A stretch of 64,000 nt of DNA from assembly GCF_000463115.2 (NCBI RefSeq), contig NZ_AWFX01000042.1, positions 114,456-178,455 on the forward strand, given 5' to 3'. Below the pieces are notes generated by a model. The model was given only the letters and a program-made list of their open reading frames with translations. It was not told the DNA's origin and made no database searches. Both the position numbers and the translations under genes were made by a program. Of the stretch, positions 53,469 to 61,772 are shown one piece after another. The DNA is from Franconibacter helveticus LMG 23732 (GTDB taxonomy: Bacteria > Pseudomonadota > Gammaproteobacteria > Enterobacterales > Enterobacteriaceae). Numbering within the stretch: the first letter of the stretch is position 1; the number at the start of each line of letters is the position of its first letter.

Positions 53469-54263
53469 TTATGCCAGCGCGCTGTCGTGCCAGCGGCGTA
53501 AAAAGAGATGGCTTAGCAGCGACATCAGGCCAAAGAGCGCCAGCCCGCTACAGGTAATCAGAAAGAGGGCGGCGAACATCAGCGGCAGGTTGAGCTGAAA
53601 GCCCGCCTGCAAAATCTGCCACGCAAGGCCCGCGCCGCTGCCGCCGGTGCCGGCGACAAATTCCGCCACCACGGCGCCGATAAGCGCCAGGCCGCTTGAA
53701 ATACGCAGCCCGCTGAAAAAGTACGGCAGAGCGTTAGGCAGCCGCAGGCGCAGCAGGATCTGCCAGCGTGAAGCCTGATTAATGCGAAACAGGTTCAGCA
53801 ACCCGGGATTCACGCTGCGCAGGCCAAGCGTGGTGTTCGTCAACACCGGAAAAACCGCCACCAGCATGGCGCAGACCACCAGCGCAAGCGTGGTGTTGTG
53901 GATCCAGATGATCACCAGCGGGGCGATAGCCACCACGGGCGTCACCTGAAATAAGATGGCCCACGGCATCAGGCAGGATTCAATAATCCGGCTCTGCACA
54001 AAGAGAAAGGCGATAAGGGTGCCGATGGCCACCGCCAGCAGGAACGCCAGCACGGTCACTTTCAGGGTGGTAAACAGGCTGGCGAACAGCGCCTCCCGCT
54101 GGCTGACAAGCGTTGAGAAAATATCGCTCGGCTTCGGCGCCAGATAGACCGGCACCGCGAACTGGCGAAACAGCAGCTCCCAGAGCAGCAGCAGGGCCAG
54201 GGCGGAGACCAGCGGCCAGACGGCGCGCTGCGCCTGGGGATAAGACATCAGCGGTTTAGTCAT
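53469..54263 (-). CDS. NMT1-system ABC permease
   Basis: A 264-residue permease with six helices and the EAA motif in LFRINQASRWQILLRLRLPNALPYFFSGLRISSGLALIGAVVAEF. ATG at 54263 overlaps the ATPase stop by eight bases. Forms the membrane channel of the presumed purine importer. Confidence 0.87.
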   Translation of the reverse strand: MTKPLMSYPQAQRAVWPLVSALALLLLWELLFRQFAVPVYLAPKPSDIFSTLVSQREALFASLFTTLKVTVLAFLLAVAIGTLIAFLFVQSRIIESCLMPWAILFQVTPVVAIAPLVIIWIHNTTLALVVCAMLVAVFPVLTNTTLGLRSVNPGLLNLFRINQASRWQILLRLRLPNALPYFFSGLRISSGLALIGAVVAEFVAGTGGSGAGLAWQILQAGFQLNLPLMFAALFLITCSGLALFGLMSLLSHLFLRRWHDSALA

Positions 54264-55077
54264 GGTCAGCTCCTGCGCTCGCTTTTTCCAGCAGCGCGGA
54301 AAGCGCCGCGCACTGGCGAATAAACGCCTCGGAGGTGCGAAAACCCTTATCGCGCTCCTGCGGGCCGTCGATAGCGACATCCGCCACCACGCGCCCCGGC
54401 CGCGCGCCCATAACAATGACCCTGGAGGAGAGATAAACCGCCTCGTAAATGCTGTGGGTCACGAACACCACCGTCAGCCCGCGCTTCGCCCAGAGTTTGC
54501 GAATATCGCTGTCGAGCTTATGGCGGGTGAACTCGTCGAGCGCGCCGAACGGCTCGTCCATTAACAGCAGATCCGGCTCGGTGACCAGCGCCCGGGCGAG
54601 CGACACGCGCATCTGCATGCCGCCGGAAAGCTCGCGCGGCATGGCGTGCAAAAAATTCTCCAACCCCACCGCCAGCAGCGCCTGCATCACCTGCGGCGCG
54701 CTCGCCTTTTTACTTATGCCGCGCAGAGAAAGCGGCAGGCGGACGTTTTCTTCCACCGTCGCCCAGGGCATCAGCGTCGCTTCCTGAAAGACCATCGCCA
54801 TGCGGCATTCCGCCGCCATCTCCGCTTTGCCGTTCCAGCGCACCTGGCCCGCCGTAGGGCCTTCCAGCGCGGCGAACATTTTCAGCAGCGTGCTTTTGCC
54901 GCAGCCGGAAGGGCCAAGCAGCGAGACAATTTCACCGCGCGCGATATCCAGATTCAGCCGCTGCAAGGCCAGCGTGCCGTTGGGGTAAACTTTCTCCACG
55001 CCGCGCGCCATTAAAAAACGCGGATCGGCGGTTTCCTGCGCCGCAGGGGCGGCGTCAAACGACAGTACAGTACTCAT
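54256..55077 (-). CDS. NMT1-system ABC ATPase
   Basis: A 273-residue ATPase: Walker A GPSGCGKST, Q-loop VFQEATLMPW, signature LSGGMQMR, Walker B LLLMDEP and FVTHSIYEA. ATG at 55077 gives a normal family N-terminus. Energises the importer. Confidence 0.89.
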   Translation of the reverse strand: MSTVLSFDAAPAAQETADPRFLMARGVEKVYPNGTLALQRLNLDIARGEIVSLLGPSGCGKSTLLKMFAALEGPTAGQVRWNGKAEMAAECRMAMVFQEATLMPWATVEENVRLPLSLRGISKKASAPQVMQALLAVGLENFLHAMPRELSGGMQMRVSLARALVTEPDLLLMDEPFGALDEFTRHKLDSDIRKLWAKRGLTVVFVTHSIYEAVYLSSRVIVMGARPGRVVADVAIDGPQERDKGFRTSEAFIRQCAALSALLEKASAGADHD

Positions 55078-55102
55078 ACATGCGCTCCAGTGCGTGCCGC
55101 TC

Positions 55103-56068
55103 TTACATGGCGGCTTTAGGGTAAAACTGCGTGGTGAAGGCGGCTTTGTAGTCAGTGGCGGCATTGAGCAGGCCCGCGCTGACCATAAAATCGCGCGTCG
55201 CTTTCCAGCGCGGATCGGTCATCACGCCAAGCCCTTTTTGCGCCGCGTCGCCGCCGTCTATCAGATGCAGCGCTTTAAGCTGCGCAACGCCGAACGCCAG
55301 CACCGCGTCGCTCATCTGCGGGTTTTCCTGTTTGATAAGCCGGTTGCCCGCCGTCGGGTCCGCCAGGTAGCGCTGCCAGCCTTCCATTGAGGCTTCTACA
55401 AAGCGTTTCAGTACATCCGGTTTTTCCGCCAGCAGATCGTTTCGCGTAACGAGAATGCCGCCATAGGCAGGGTAGCCGTGCTCGGCAAAAAGGAAGAAGC
55501 GGCTGTCCGGCTGCGCCTGCTTCGCCTGCTGCACTTCCGAGGTGGCGTAAGCCTGCTGCGCCGTGTTTTTGTCGGCAAGGAAAGGCTGCATGTTGAAGGT
55601 GTAAGGGCGCACCTGGCTGTCGCTGAGCTGGTATTTCGCTTTAAGCCAGGGCCACCACGAGGCCTGGCCGCTGGCGGAGACCAGCACCGTTTTGCCTTTC
55701 AGCCCGGCGAGATCGGACACATTGCTGTGGGTCAGCATGCCCTGCGGGTCGAACTGAAACGGCGCGGCGATGGCTTTTAGCGGGAAGTTTTGCTCAATGC
55801 CTTTCAGCACCTGCAAATCGTAGCTGACGATGACGTCCGCGCGTTTCGCCAGCAGCAGCGTCATGTTGTTAAGCTGCGGGCCGCCGGAGCGCACCTCCAC
55901 ATCCAGCCCATATTTTTTATAGATGCCTTCCGCCACGGCCTGGTAATAGCCGCCCTGTTCAGCCTGGGCCACCCAGGTGGTTTGCAGAATAAGTTTGTCT
56001 GCGGCATGTGCGGCGCTGCTCAGCAGCAACGCGGAAAGCGCGACGGTAAAAGCGGTGCGAGATGTCAT
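55103..56068 (-). CDS. NMT1/THI5-type periplasmic binding protein
   Basis: A 321-residue NMT1-like binding protein with a signal peptide ending AAHAAD and ligand-site features LQTTWVAQAEQGGYYQAVAEGIYKKYGLDVEV. Such proteins carry pyrimidine, nucleobase or related heterocycles. First gene of the operon. Its ATG is 34 bases after the structured leader at 56102-56147. The leader plus the deaminase gene suggests xanthine, urate or another purine as ligand (inference). Confidence 0.87.
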   Translation of the reverse strand: MTSRTAFTVALSALLLSSAAHAADKLILQTTWVAQAEQGGYYQAVAEGIYKKYGLDVEVRSGGPQLNNMTLLLAKRADVIVSYDLQVLKGIEQNFPLKAIAAPFQFDPQGMLTHSNVSDLAGLKGKTVLVSASGQASWWPWLKAKYQLSDSQVRPYTFNMQPFLADKNTAQQAYATSEVQQAKQAQPDSRFFLFAEHGYPAYGGILVTRNDLLAEKPDVLKRFVEASMEGWQRYLADPTAGNRLIKQENPQMSDAVLAFGVAQLKALHLIDGGDAAQKGLGVMTDPRWKATRDFMVSAGLLNAATDYKAAFTTQFYPKAAM

Positions 56069-56101
56069 AAAACCCCCGAATAAGCGTCAGATTGGTCTGC
56101 A

Positions 56102-56147
56102 TCAGGGGTGAGCGGTTCTCCCGACGCCAGGTGGCGTCGTCCCCTGA
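56102..56147 (-). ncRNA. Candidate NMT1-motif (xanthine) riboswitch
   Basis: Read on the minus strand: outer stem TCAGGGG / CCCCTGA (seven pairs), an inner hairpin CGACGCCA-CC-TGGCGTCG (eight pairs) one base after the 5' strand, and a 13-base single strand GGAGAACCGCTCA on the 3' side. A short two-stem RNA with an asymmetric internal loop, directly upstream of an NMT1-type binding-protein gene, is what defines the NMT1 motif, a xanthine/urate-sensing riboswitch. The 3' P1 strand (CCCC) could alternatively pair with the GGGGG ribosome binding sequence at 56073-56077, giving a simple translational switch. Assigned by structure and context, not by a covariance search. Confidence 0.55.
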
Positions 56148-56615
56148 CGAGGAACAGCGTTGCGCTGTAGAGCAATGTCCCACGCGAGGCTGTGCCTGCG
56201 CGCTAACCGCTTATACTCTGCTGGCTGTTTTGCAAAGGTTGTGCCAGCCGCGAGCGAGGCGGCCAGAGGGCGTGCTTTGGCGGGAATAGACGTCGCAAAC
56301 GCGAGAAAAGCAAAACGTGCTGCACAGTTGTGAAGCATTTGTGAATTTTTTGCCCACTGGCGGAACGTTGCCTCTGCGTTATGCCGGAATGCTGAGACGC
56401 CGCGCCGCGCTAAAGGCTTATGCTGCCGGGGTTTTATGCGCAGCGCGCTTTCTGGTACGCCGCTTGCTTAAGGGAAAGCGAGTAGAAGCGTTCAGCCATG
56501 GCGTTAACGATGGCGGGTCATTGCTCATGGCGCAGGGCGTTTCACGTTCTGCGCCCGTGACGTGGCCCGGCGCAGACGGCGGGCCACCCGTTCAGCAAAC
56601 AGAGAAGGGTGAACC
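56148..56615. promoter_or_regulatory. Divergent intergenic region, with paired hairpins before the oxygenase
   Basis: About 470 bases between the importer leader and the oxygenase start, with no gene I trust (an ORF at 56317-56619 overlaps the next start and is Arg/Gly-rich). It must hold both promoters. Close to the oxygenase gene lie two GC hairpins: GGCGCAG / CTGCGCC (about 56529-56555) and GTGGCCC / GGGCCAC (56562-56568 / 56581-56587). They could be part of a second leader RNA. No known motif is recognised. Confidence 0.4.
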
Positions 56616-57599
56616 ATGACAATCGCTAACGCAGCATTTTCCCTGCATGAACTGACCAAAGAATCCCGCATGGGCGCAACCGGCAAAGAGACCAGCCGCG
56701 AGGTGCGCATCATTGATATTTCTGATTTCGCAAACCGTAAAGAGGAGATCGCCCAGGCGCTCTGGAGCGCGGCAGTCGATATCGGCTTCTTCCAGGTTTC
56801 CGGCCATGGCATTGCCCCGGACGCCATTAATCAGGCCTTTGCACGCGCCGAACACTTTTTCGCGCTGGCGGATGATGTGAAAGCGCAGTACCCGCTCAAC
56901 CGCAACGCGGGGTGGGAAAAGCGCGCGCAAATTCGTCCCTCCACCGGCACGCCGGATGAAAAAGAGTCGTACCAGATAACCCGTCCGCGCATGGCAGGTC
57001 TGTGGCCCGCCGAAACGGAACTGCCAGGCTTTCGCGAGGCGATGCTGGGATTCGAACAGCAGTGCTGGCAGGTAGGCATGCAGATCCTCTCGTGCTTCGC
57101 CTGGAAGCTGGGCTTTGAGGAGGATTTTTTCGCCAAAGCGCACGATCCGGCGCAGCCGACCTATCAAAGCACGCTACGTATGCTGCATTACTTCGCGCTG
57201 AAAGGCGAAGCGCAGGGGCCATGGCGGGCGGGAGCGCATACTGATTTCGACTGCCTGACGCTGCTGTTTCAACGCGAAGGCCAGGGCGGGTTGCAGGTCT
57301 GTCCGGGTAAAGAGATGGAAGAGCAGGAGTGGACCAGTATCGAGCCGCTCGCCGACCTTATTACCTGCAACATTGGCGATATGCTGATGCGCTGGAGCGA
57401 CGACCAGCTTCCGTCTAATTTTCACCGGGTACGCAGCCCGTTGCCCGGCGAGCATGTGGGAGACCGCTACAGCCTGGCCTTTTTCTGCCAGGCGAATGAA
57501 GATGTGGTGATTGAAGGGCCGGGGAAAAAATACCCGCCGATAACCGCAAAGGATTATCTGCACCAGCGCATCAGCGCTAATTTTTCCGGTAAATACTAA
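56616..57599 (+). CDS. Isopenicillin-N-synthase-like Fe(II)/2-oxoglutarate oxygenase
   Basis: A 327-residue 2OG oxygenase of the IPNS/DIOX type. VDIGFFQVSGHGI is the DIOX-N block; iron ligands are His and Asp in AGAHTDFDCLTLL and the distal His in NFHRVRSP; the 2OG Arg is in DRYSLAFF. Proteins of this type lie beside purine deaminase and transporter genes in Pseudomonas, and plant relatives modify many small molecules. Here it faces the importer/deaminase operon, so a role in purine hydroxylation is inferred. AGAAGGG precedes the ATG. A shared terminator separates it from katN. Confidence 0.85.
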   Translation: MTIANAAFSLHELTKESRMGATGKETSREVRIIDISDFANRKEEIAQALWSAAVDIGFFQVSGHGIAPDAINQAFARAEHFFALADDVKAQYPLNRNAGWEKRAQIRPSTGTPDEKESYQITRPRMAGLWPAETELPGFREAMLGFEQQCWQVGMQILSCFAWKLGFEEDFFAKAHDPAQPTYQSTLRMLHYFALKGEAQGPWRAGAHTDFDCLTLLFQREGQGGLQVCPGKEMEEQEWTSIEPLADLITCNIGDMLMRWSDDQLPSNFHRVRSPLPGEHVGDRYSLAFFCQANEDVVIEGPGKKYPPITAKDYLHQRISANFSGKY

Positions 57600-57601
57600 T
57601 G

Positions 57602-57634
57602 AAAAAAGCCCTGCTCGATGGCAGGGCTTTTTTT
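57602..57634. terminator. Bidirectional terminator
   Basis: Stem GCCCTGC (57608-57614) / GCAGGGC (57621-57627) extended by A6 and T7 runs. Serves the oxygenase gene rightward (its stop ends at 57599) and katN leftward (stop at 57646). Confidence 0.92.
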
Positions 57635-57645
57635 AGTGCGGCATC

Positions 57646-58551
57646 TTATTTTTTACCGGGTTTGCCTTTCACCGGCCGCTCCACAGGCGGCACGGAGGCA
57701 CCCATTTCCGCGCCGGTTACCGGGTCGATATCCGGGTTAGATTGCGTACGCTGCGCCATGGAAAGCACGGTCGCCTGCTGATCGGAAGGCAGTTGCACAT
57801 CCGCCAGGCCGTCGCCGCCGTCAACCGCGGGTTGCGGATCCGCAACATACTCGAAGTTTTCGTCGCTGTTCCAGCTGCCGCGCAGGTCGTCGCCTTTCGA
57901 CATGTTGTAGTAAACGTTCGCGTACTGTTCCACCGGCGGCAGTTTGCCCGGCGGGAAGTTATTGCGAATGGAGTAAAGCGCTTTCTCAAAGGAGATCTGG
58001 TGGGCGACTTCACGGGTCATCAGGAAGCCCAGCGCATCTTTAACGCCCGGATCGTCCGTTACGTTAATCAGGCGTTCATAGATGATTTTCGCACGCGCTT
58101 CGGCGGCGATGTTAGAGCGCAGGTCAGCGGTGATTTCGCCAATGGTGTCGATGTACGCTGCGGTCCACGGCACGCCCGCGGAGTTAGTCAGCGCCGGGCC
58201 GCCGCCATACAGCAGGGCGGTGGTGTGGCTATCGTTGCCGTGACCGGTAAGAGAACGATAAAGTTCCGCTTCTTGTTCAACGCCTTCGGCGAGATCGCCT
58301 TTTGCGCCTTTATTGAGCATGCCGACCAGCGAGCCGATTATTTCCAGGTGGCTTAATTCTTCAGTGGCAATATCCATCAGCATTTCTTTGCGTGCTGGAT
58401 CTTCATCACCTAAACCTTGCGTGAAATAACGGCAGGCGGCAGCTAATTCACCCTGCGGACCGCCGAATTGCTCCAGCAGTAAATTCGCAAGACCTGGATT
58501 TGGTTCGGCTACGCGAACCGTATATTGCAGTTGCTTAACATGACGGAACAT
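57646..58551 (-). CDS. katN: Manganese (non-haem) catalase KatN
   Basis: A 301-residue dimanganese catalase. Four-helix-bundle ligands are visible: LLEQFGGPQGELAAACRYFTQG (Glu), DIATEELSHLEIIG (Glu/His), ADLRSNIAAEARAKIIYERL (Glu) and MTREVAHQISFEKAL (Glu/His). A C-terminal tail rich in Pro/Gly/Lys follows. It degrades hydrogen peroxide. In Salmonella katN is in the RpoS-dependent yciGFE-katN operon; here yciE precedes it by 66 bases. Confidence 0.93.
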   Translation of the reverse strand: MFRHVKQLQYTVRVAEPNPGLANLLLEQFGGPQGELAAACRYFTQGLGDEDPARKEMLMDIATEELSHLEIIGSLVGMLNKGAKGDLAEGVEQEAELYRSLTGHGNDSHTTALLYGGGPALTNSAGVPWTAAYIDTIGEITADLRSNIAAEARAKIIYERLINVTDDPGVKDALGFLMTREVAHQISFEKALYSIRNNFPPGKLPPVEQYANVYYNMSKGDDLRGSWNSDENFEYVADPQPAVDGGDGLADVQLPSDQQATVLSMAQRTQSNPDIDPVTGAEMGASVPPVERPVKGKPGKK

Positions 58552-58617
58552 AAATTTCTCCTGCTCACAATATCAGAAAAGAACCTGCCATTGCTGGCAG
58601 GTTAATTTGAATAAACG

Positions 58618-59130
58618 TTATTTTTTAGCTTCCACGCCAGGGGCAGCGGCGCGGGTCAGGTATTGCTGAGTTACATCCGGCAGATGGTCGATACACCATT
58701 TCGCCATGGCAATTTCCTGCTCGCGGATCTGTTCAAAAATTGCCGCGCCTTGTTCATCGCCAGCCGCTTTCGCTGCGGCAATCAGCGAGGTGTAGCACGC
58801 GATTTCGAATTGTTCGAACACGTAGCCGCTGATAGCGCCTTTCACCACTTCGTCAGAGGCGAACATGCCGCCCATCGCCTGACCCATCGCGGTCACTTTG
58901 CTCACGGTGTCTTTCAACACGGAGCGGGAAATGTTGTGGGTTTCGAAGACTGAGTCGAGCAATTTCTGCTGCTGACGGGTTTCTTCAATATGCTGCTCAA
59001 TGCGCGCTTTCAGATCCGGATAGTGCTCAAGACGAGAGGCCTGAGCCTGTAGCATCTTTTCAGCCTGTTCTTCCATGGCATGAGCGTCGCGCAGCCAGTC
59101 GTGATAGTTTTCTTCGTAGGATGTCGCCAT
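58618..59130 (-). CDS. yciE: YciE, ferritin-like (DUF892) stress protein
   Basis: A 170-residue ferritin-like four-helix protein matching E. coli YciE: NYHDWLRDAHAMEEQAEKML, YPDLKARIEQHIEET, DEVVKGAISGYVFEQFEIACYTSLIAAAKAAGD and a GVEAKK end. Iron or oxidative-stress protection in stationary phase is the assumed role. yciF and yciG, usually its neighbours, are absent from the window. Start ATG at 59130 with GAGGTAA upstream. Confidence 0.93.
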   Translation of the reverse strand: MATSYEENYHDWLRDAHAMEEQAEKMLQAQASRLEHYPDLKARIEQHIEETRQQQKLLDSVFETHNISRSVLKDTVSKVTAMGQAMGGMFASDEVVKGAISGYVFEQFEIACYTSLIAAAKAAGDEQGAAIFEQIREQEIAMAKWCIDHLPDVTQQYLTRAAAPGVEAKK

Positions 59131-59638
59131 AATTTACCTCTTCCGGAATAAATAGTTATATGAATCGGTAGTCACGTTACAAAAATGTAAAAGCCAGATT
59201 TGCAAATTGCTTTAGCTTTATAAGGTTAGCAGAGAATTTCGCTTCGGCCGGGCAAAAATAAGAATAATGGATTTTAAGATTTGTCCTGGATAAGCGAATC
59301 GATAAGATTGCGCCCGGCTTTTTAATATATTCCACTGGCGGCGCAGTTCATTTTTCCATCATCTTTACGGGTGGTTTTTTTATTATATTCCTTGCCGCTT
59401 CGCTTAAATAAATTAGCTCGTTTTCTCTCTCCTTAGTTTACAGATTAATATCTGACAAGCGAGGCGGTAATAATTTCTTTATAAGCTGAATTTAAAAGGA
59501 AAAGGTAACCCGCTCTGCATAATTTCGAACGGTAATATCAGCAGGCGATGCTTTTGCTTGCCTGGCAAGGCACGATCCGACATCTCGCCTGCGCGAAAAG
59601 AGCTATAAAGAAGGAAGACCCCTGCAAGGAAAACGGCT
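59131..59638. promoter_or_regulatory. AT-rich divergent region yciE / nhoA
   Basis: About 510 bases, the most AT-rich stretch of the window. It contains promoters for yciE-katN (expected to be RpoS-type) and nhoA. A minus-strand ORF at 59479-59682 runs into nhoA and has no ribosome binding sequence. No RNA gene recognised. Confidence 0.5.
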
Positions 59639-60481
59639 ATGGCTTTTTCGCTTAACGAGTATCTGGCACGAATTGGCTTCAACCGCGAGGCGCGCGCGGA
59701 TTTTTCTACGTTTCAGTCGCTGCACCGCCGTCATATTGCAGCTATAGCCTTTGAGAATCTTGATGTGTTGCTGAACCGCGAGATCCTGCTTGATGACGAC
59801 AGCATCTTCGACAAGCTGGTCACGGCGGGGCGGGGAGGCTACTGCTTTGAGCACAATGCGCTTTTCACCCGCGCGCTGAACGACATTGGTTTTGAGACGC
59901 ATAACCTGGCGGCGCGCGTGCTGGTGGCGAAACCCGATGAAATGCCGCCGCGCACGCACCGGCTGGTTATGGTGCAATGTGAAGAGGCGACATGGATTGC
60001 CGACGTGGGTTTTGGCGGCCTGACGCTAAGCGTGCCGCTGCCGCTTAAAGATGGCGCGGAGCAGGCGAGCGCGCAGGGGCTTTACCGGCTGGAGAAAAAG
60101 CAGAATGAATTTTTGCTGCTGCTTCGCCAGCACGACCATTTCCAGCCGCTGTACCGGTTCGATCTGGAAAAGCAGTACCCCGCGGATTACCTGATGGCGA
60201 ACCACTTTATCGCCCACTGGCCGGACTCGCATTTCCGCCACCATTTACTGGCGGCGCTGCATCCGCTGGATGACTGTCGTCTGACGCTGGTTAACCGTCG
60301 CCAGACGCTGCATCTGAAGCCGCCGCGCCAGGAGGCGCTTAAGGATAACGACGCGCTTTACGACAGCCTGCAACAGCGCTTCAACATCCGGCTCGATCAC
60401 CCACGCCACGGCGTGACGCGCGACGCCTTTAGCAACATGATGGACAAGCTGCTGGCGCAAGAAGAGGCAGAAAGCCAGTAG
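59639..60481 (+). CDS. nhoA: Arylamine N-acetyltransferase NhoA
   Basis: A 280-residue arylamine N-acetyltransferase. The catalytic triad is Cys in GRGGYCFEHN (residue 69 by count), His in RTHRLVMV and Asp in IADVGFGG. RIGFNREARADFSTFQSLHRRH and FENLDVLL are typical of enterobacterial NhoA. It acetylates aromatic amines and hydroxylamines. ATG at 59639 follows AAGGA. It completes the E. coli-like gene order (pptA then nhoA), though nine kilobases of other genes lie between. Confidence 0.94.
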   Translation: MAFSLNEYLARIGFNREARADFSTFQSLHRRHIAAIAFENLDVLLNREILLDDDSIFDKLVTAGRGGYCFEHNALFTRALNDIGFETHNLAARVLVAKPDEMPPRTHRLVMVQCEEATWIADVGFGGLTLSVPLPLKDGAEQASAQGLYRLEKKQNEFLLLLRQHDHFQPLYRFDLEKQYPADYLMANHFIAHWPDSHFRHHLLAALHPLDDCRLTLVNRRQTLHLKPPRQEALKDNDALYDSLQQRFNIRLDHPRHGVTRDAFSNMMDKLLAQEEAESQ

Positions 60482-60536
60482 CGGCGCAGGGGGCCGGTAT
60501 AAAGCCCCCTGGCGCGTTCGCGTGGAAGTAAGAGAA

Positions 60537-61772
60537 TTATCCTTCCTGGGCTGCGCTCAGCAGCGCATTCAACAGCACGCTGGCGCCGTTTTCAGCCCAC
60601 TGCGGCAAAATCGCCTCTTCTTCGTTGTGACTGATGCCTTTCACGCAGGGAATAAAGATCATGCTGGTCGGCGCCACCCGGTTAACGTAACAGGCGTCGT
60701 GCCCCGCGCCGGAAACCATTCGCGTATGGGAGCAGCCAAGCGCTTCTGCCGCCCGCTCAACGTGCGCAATGCAACGCTCGTCGAAATGCACCGGCGCATA
60801 GTCAAAGATCCGCTTCAGTTTCACTTCCAGCAACCGCTCGGCAAGCTTCTCAACGGCGGCTTCCAGTGCGGTTTCCATCTCTGACAGCGCTTCCTGCTGC
60901 GGGTGGCGGAACTCTACGCTGCAAAACAGCGCGCCGGGAACGACGTTGCGCGAATTGGGCGTGACCTGCGCCATGCCGATAGTGGCGCGGCCATCTGGCG
61001 AAAAATCAAAGCCGATTTGTTCAACCGCCAGCGCCAGCTCAGCAAAACCGCACAGCGCGTCGCGACGATGCGCCATGGGCGTCGTGCCGGCATGGGCGGC
61101 GAAGCCCTGAATATCCACCTCGTACCAGCGCTGCCCGGCAGCGGCGTGAACCACCCCGATATCAATCGCTTCCGCCTCCAGTTGCGGGCCTTGCTCGATA
61201 TGCGCTTCAAAGCAGGCGTGAACCGGAAACGCCGCGCAGGGCTTTTCGCCAGCGTAGCCGATGGCCTGTAGCGCGTGCTCCAGCGTTACGCCGTTTTTAT
61301 CTTCGCGGGAGCGCGCGAACGCCTCGCTAAACACGCCCGTCCAGACGCCGGAGGCGAGCATCGCCGGCGCGAAGCGCGCGCCTTCTTCGTTAGTCCAGTT
61401 CACCAGCAGCAGGTCGCGTTCAGTGTCTATGTGCAGATCGTTAAGCGTGCGCAGCGCCTCTAAGCCTGCCAGCACGCCGTATATGCCGTCATAGTTGCCG
61501 CCGAGCGGTTGGGAGTCGCCGTGGGAGCCGGTCATCACTGGCGCCAGCGCGGGGTTGCGTCCGGCGCGGCGAATAAACATATTGCCGAGGCGATCCACTT
61601 CACAGGTGAACCCCGCCTCCAGCGCCCAGGCACGCAGCGTGTCGCGCGCCTGGCGATCCTCCTCGCTCAGCGTCAGGCGCGTGACGCCGCCGCGAGGGGT
61701 GGCGCCGAACTGCGCCATCTCCTCAAGCGTGCGCCACAGCCGTTTGCCGTTAACCTGTAGCGGCTTGCTCAT
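60537..61772 (-). CDS. N-carbamoyl-L-amino acid hydrolase family (AtcC/HpxK-like)
   Basis: A 411-residue M20 amidase of the hydantoinase/carbamoylase group, with intact metal-site motifs: GSHGDSQPLGGNYDG, NEEGARFAPAM with the catalytic Glu, EAHIEQGPQLE, GFAAHAGTTPM, SGAGHDACYV and GISHNEEE. Members include N-carbamoyl-L-cysteine hydrolase (AtcC), allantoate amidohydrolase and beta-ureidopropionase. Next to a thiazoline-hydrolase-family gene (four-base overlap at 61769-61772) the AtcC role is favoured. ATG at 61772. Confidence 0.87.
   Translation of the reverse strand: MSKPLQVNGKRLWRTLEEMAQFGATPRGGVTRLTLSEEDRQARDTLRAWALEAGFTCEVDRLGNMFIRRAGRNPALAPVMTGSHGDSQPLGGNYDGIYGVLAGLEALRTLNDLHIDTERDLLLVNWTNEEGARFAPAMLASGVWTGVFSEAFARSREDKNGVTLEHALQAIGYAGEKPCAAFPVHACFEAHIEQGPQLEAEAIDIGVVHAAAGQRWYEVDIQGFAAHAGTTPMAHRRDALCGFAELALAVEQIGFDFSPDGRATIGMAQVTPNSRNVVPGALFCSVEFRHPQQEALSEMETALEAAVEKLAERLLEVKLKRIFDYAPVHFDERCIAHVERAAEALGCSHTRMVSGAGHDACYVNRVAPTSMIFIPCVKGISHNEEEAILPQWAENGASVLLNALLSAAQEG

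Noticed and set aside
56102..56147. TPP riboswitch as an explanation for the leader of the NMT1/THI5-type gene
   Set aside because: The conserved TPP-box sequences are absent, and the element is too short.
56317..56619. 100-residue plus-strand ORF before the 2OG oxygenase
   Set aside because: Runs into the oxygenase start, Arg/Gly/Ala-rich, no ribosome binding sequence.
59479..59682. 67-residue minus-strand ORF with a hydrophobic segment upstream of nhoA
   Set aside because: Overlaps the nhoA start on the other strand and has no supporting start signal.
60488..60510. Terminator for nhoA (AGGGGGC/GCCCCCT hairpin)
   Set aside because: A stem exists but no T-run follows on either strand; left as an unassigned hairpin.
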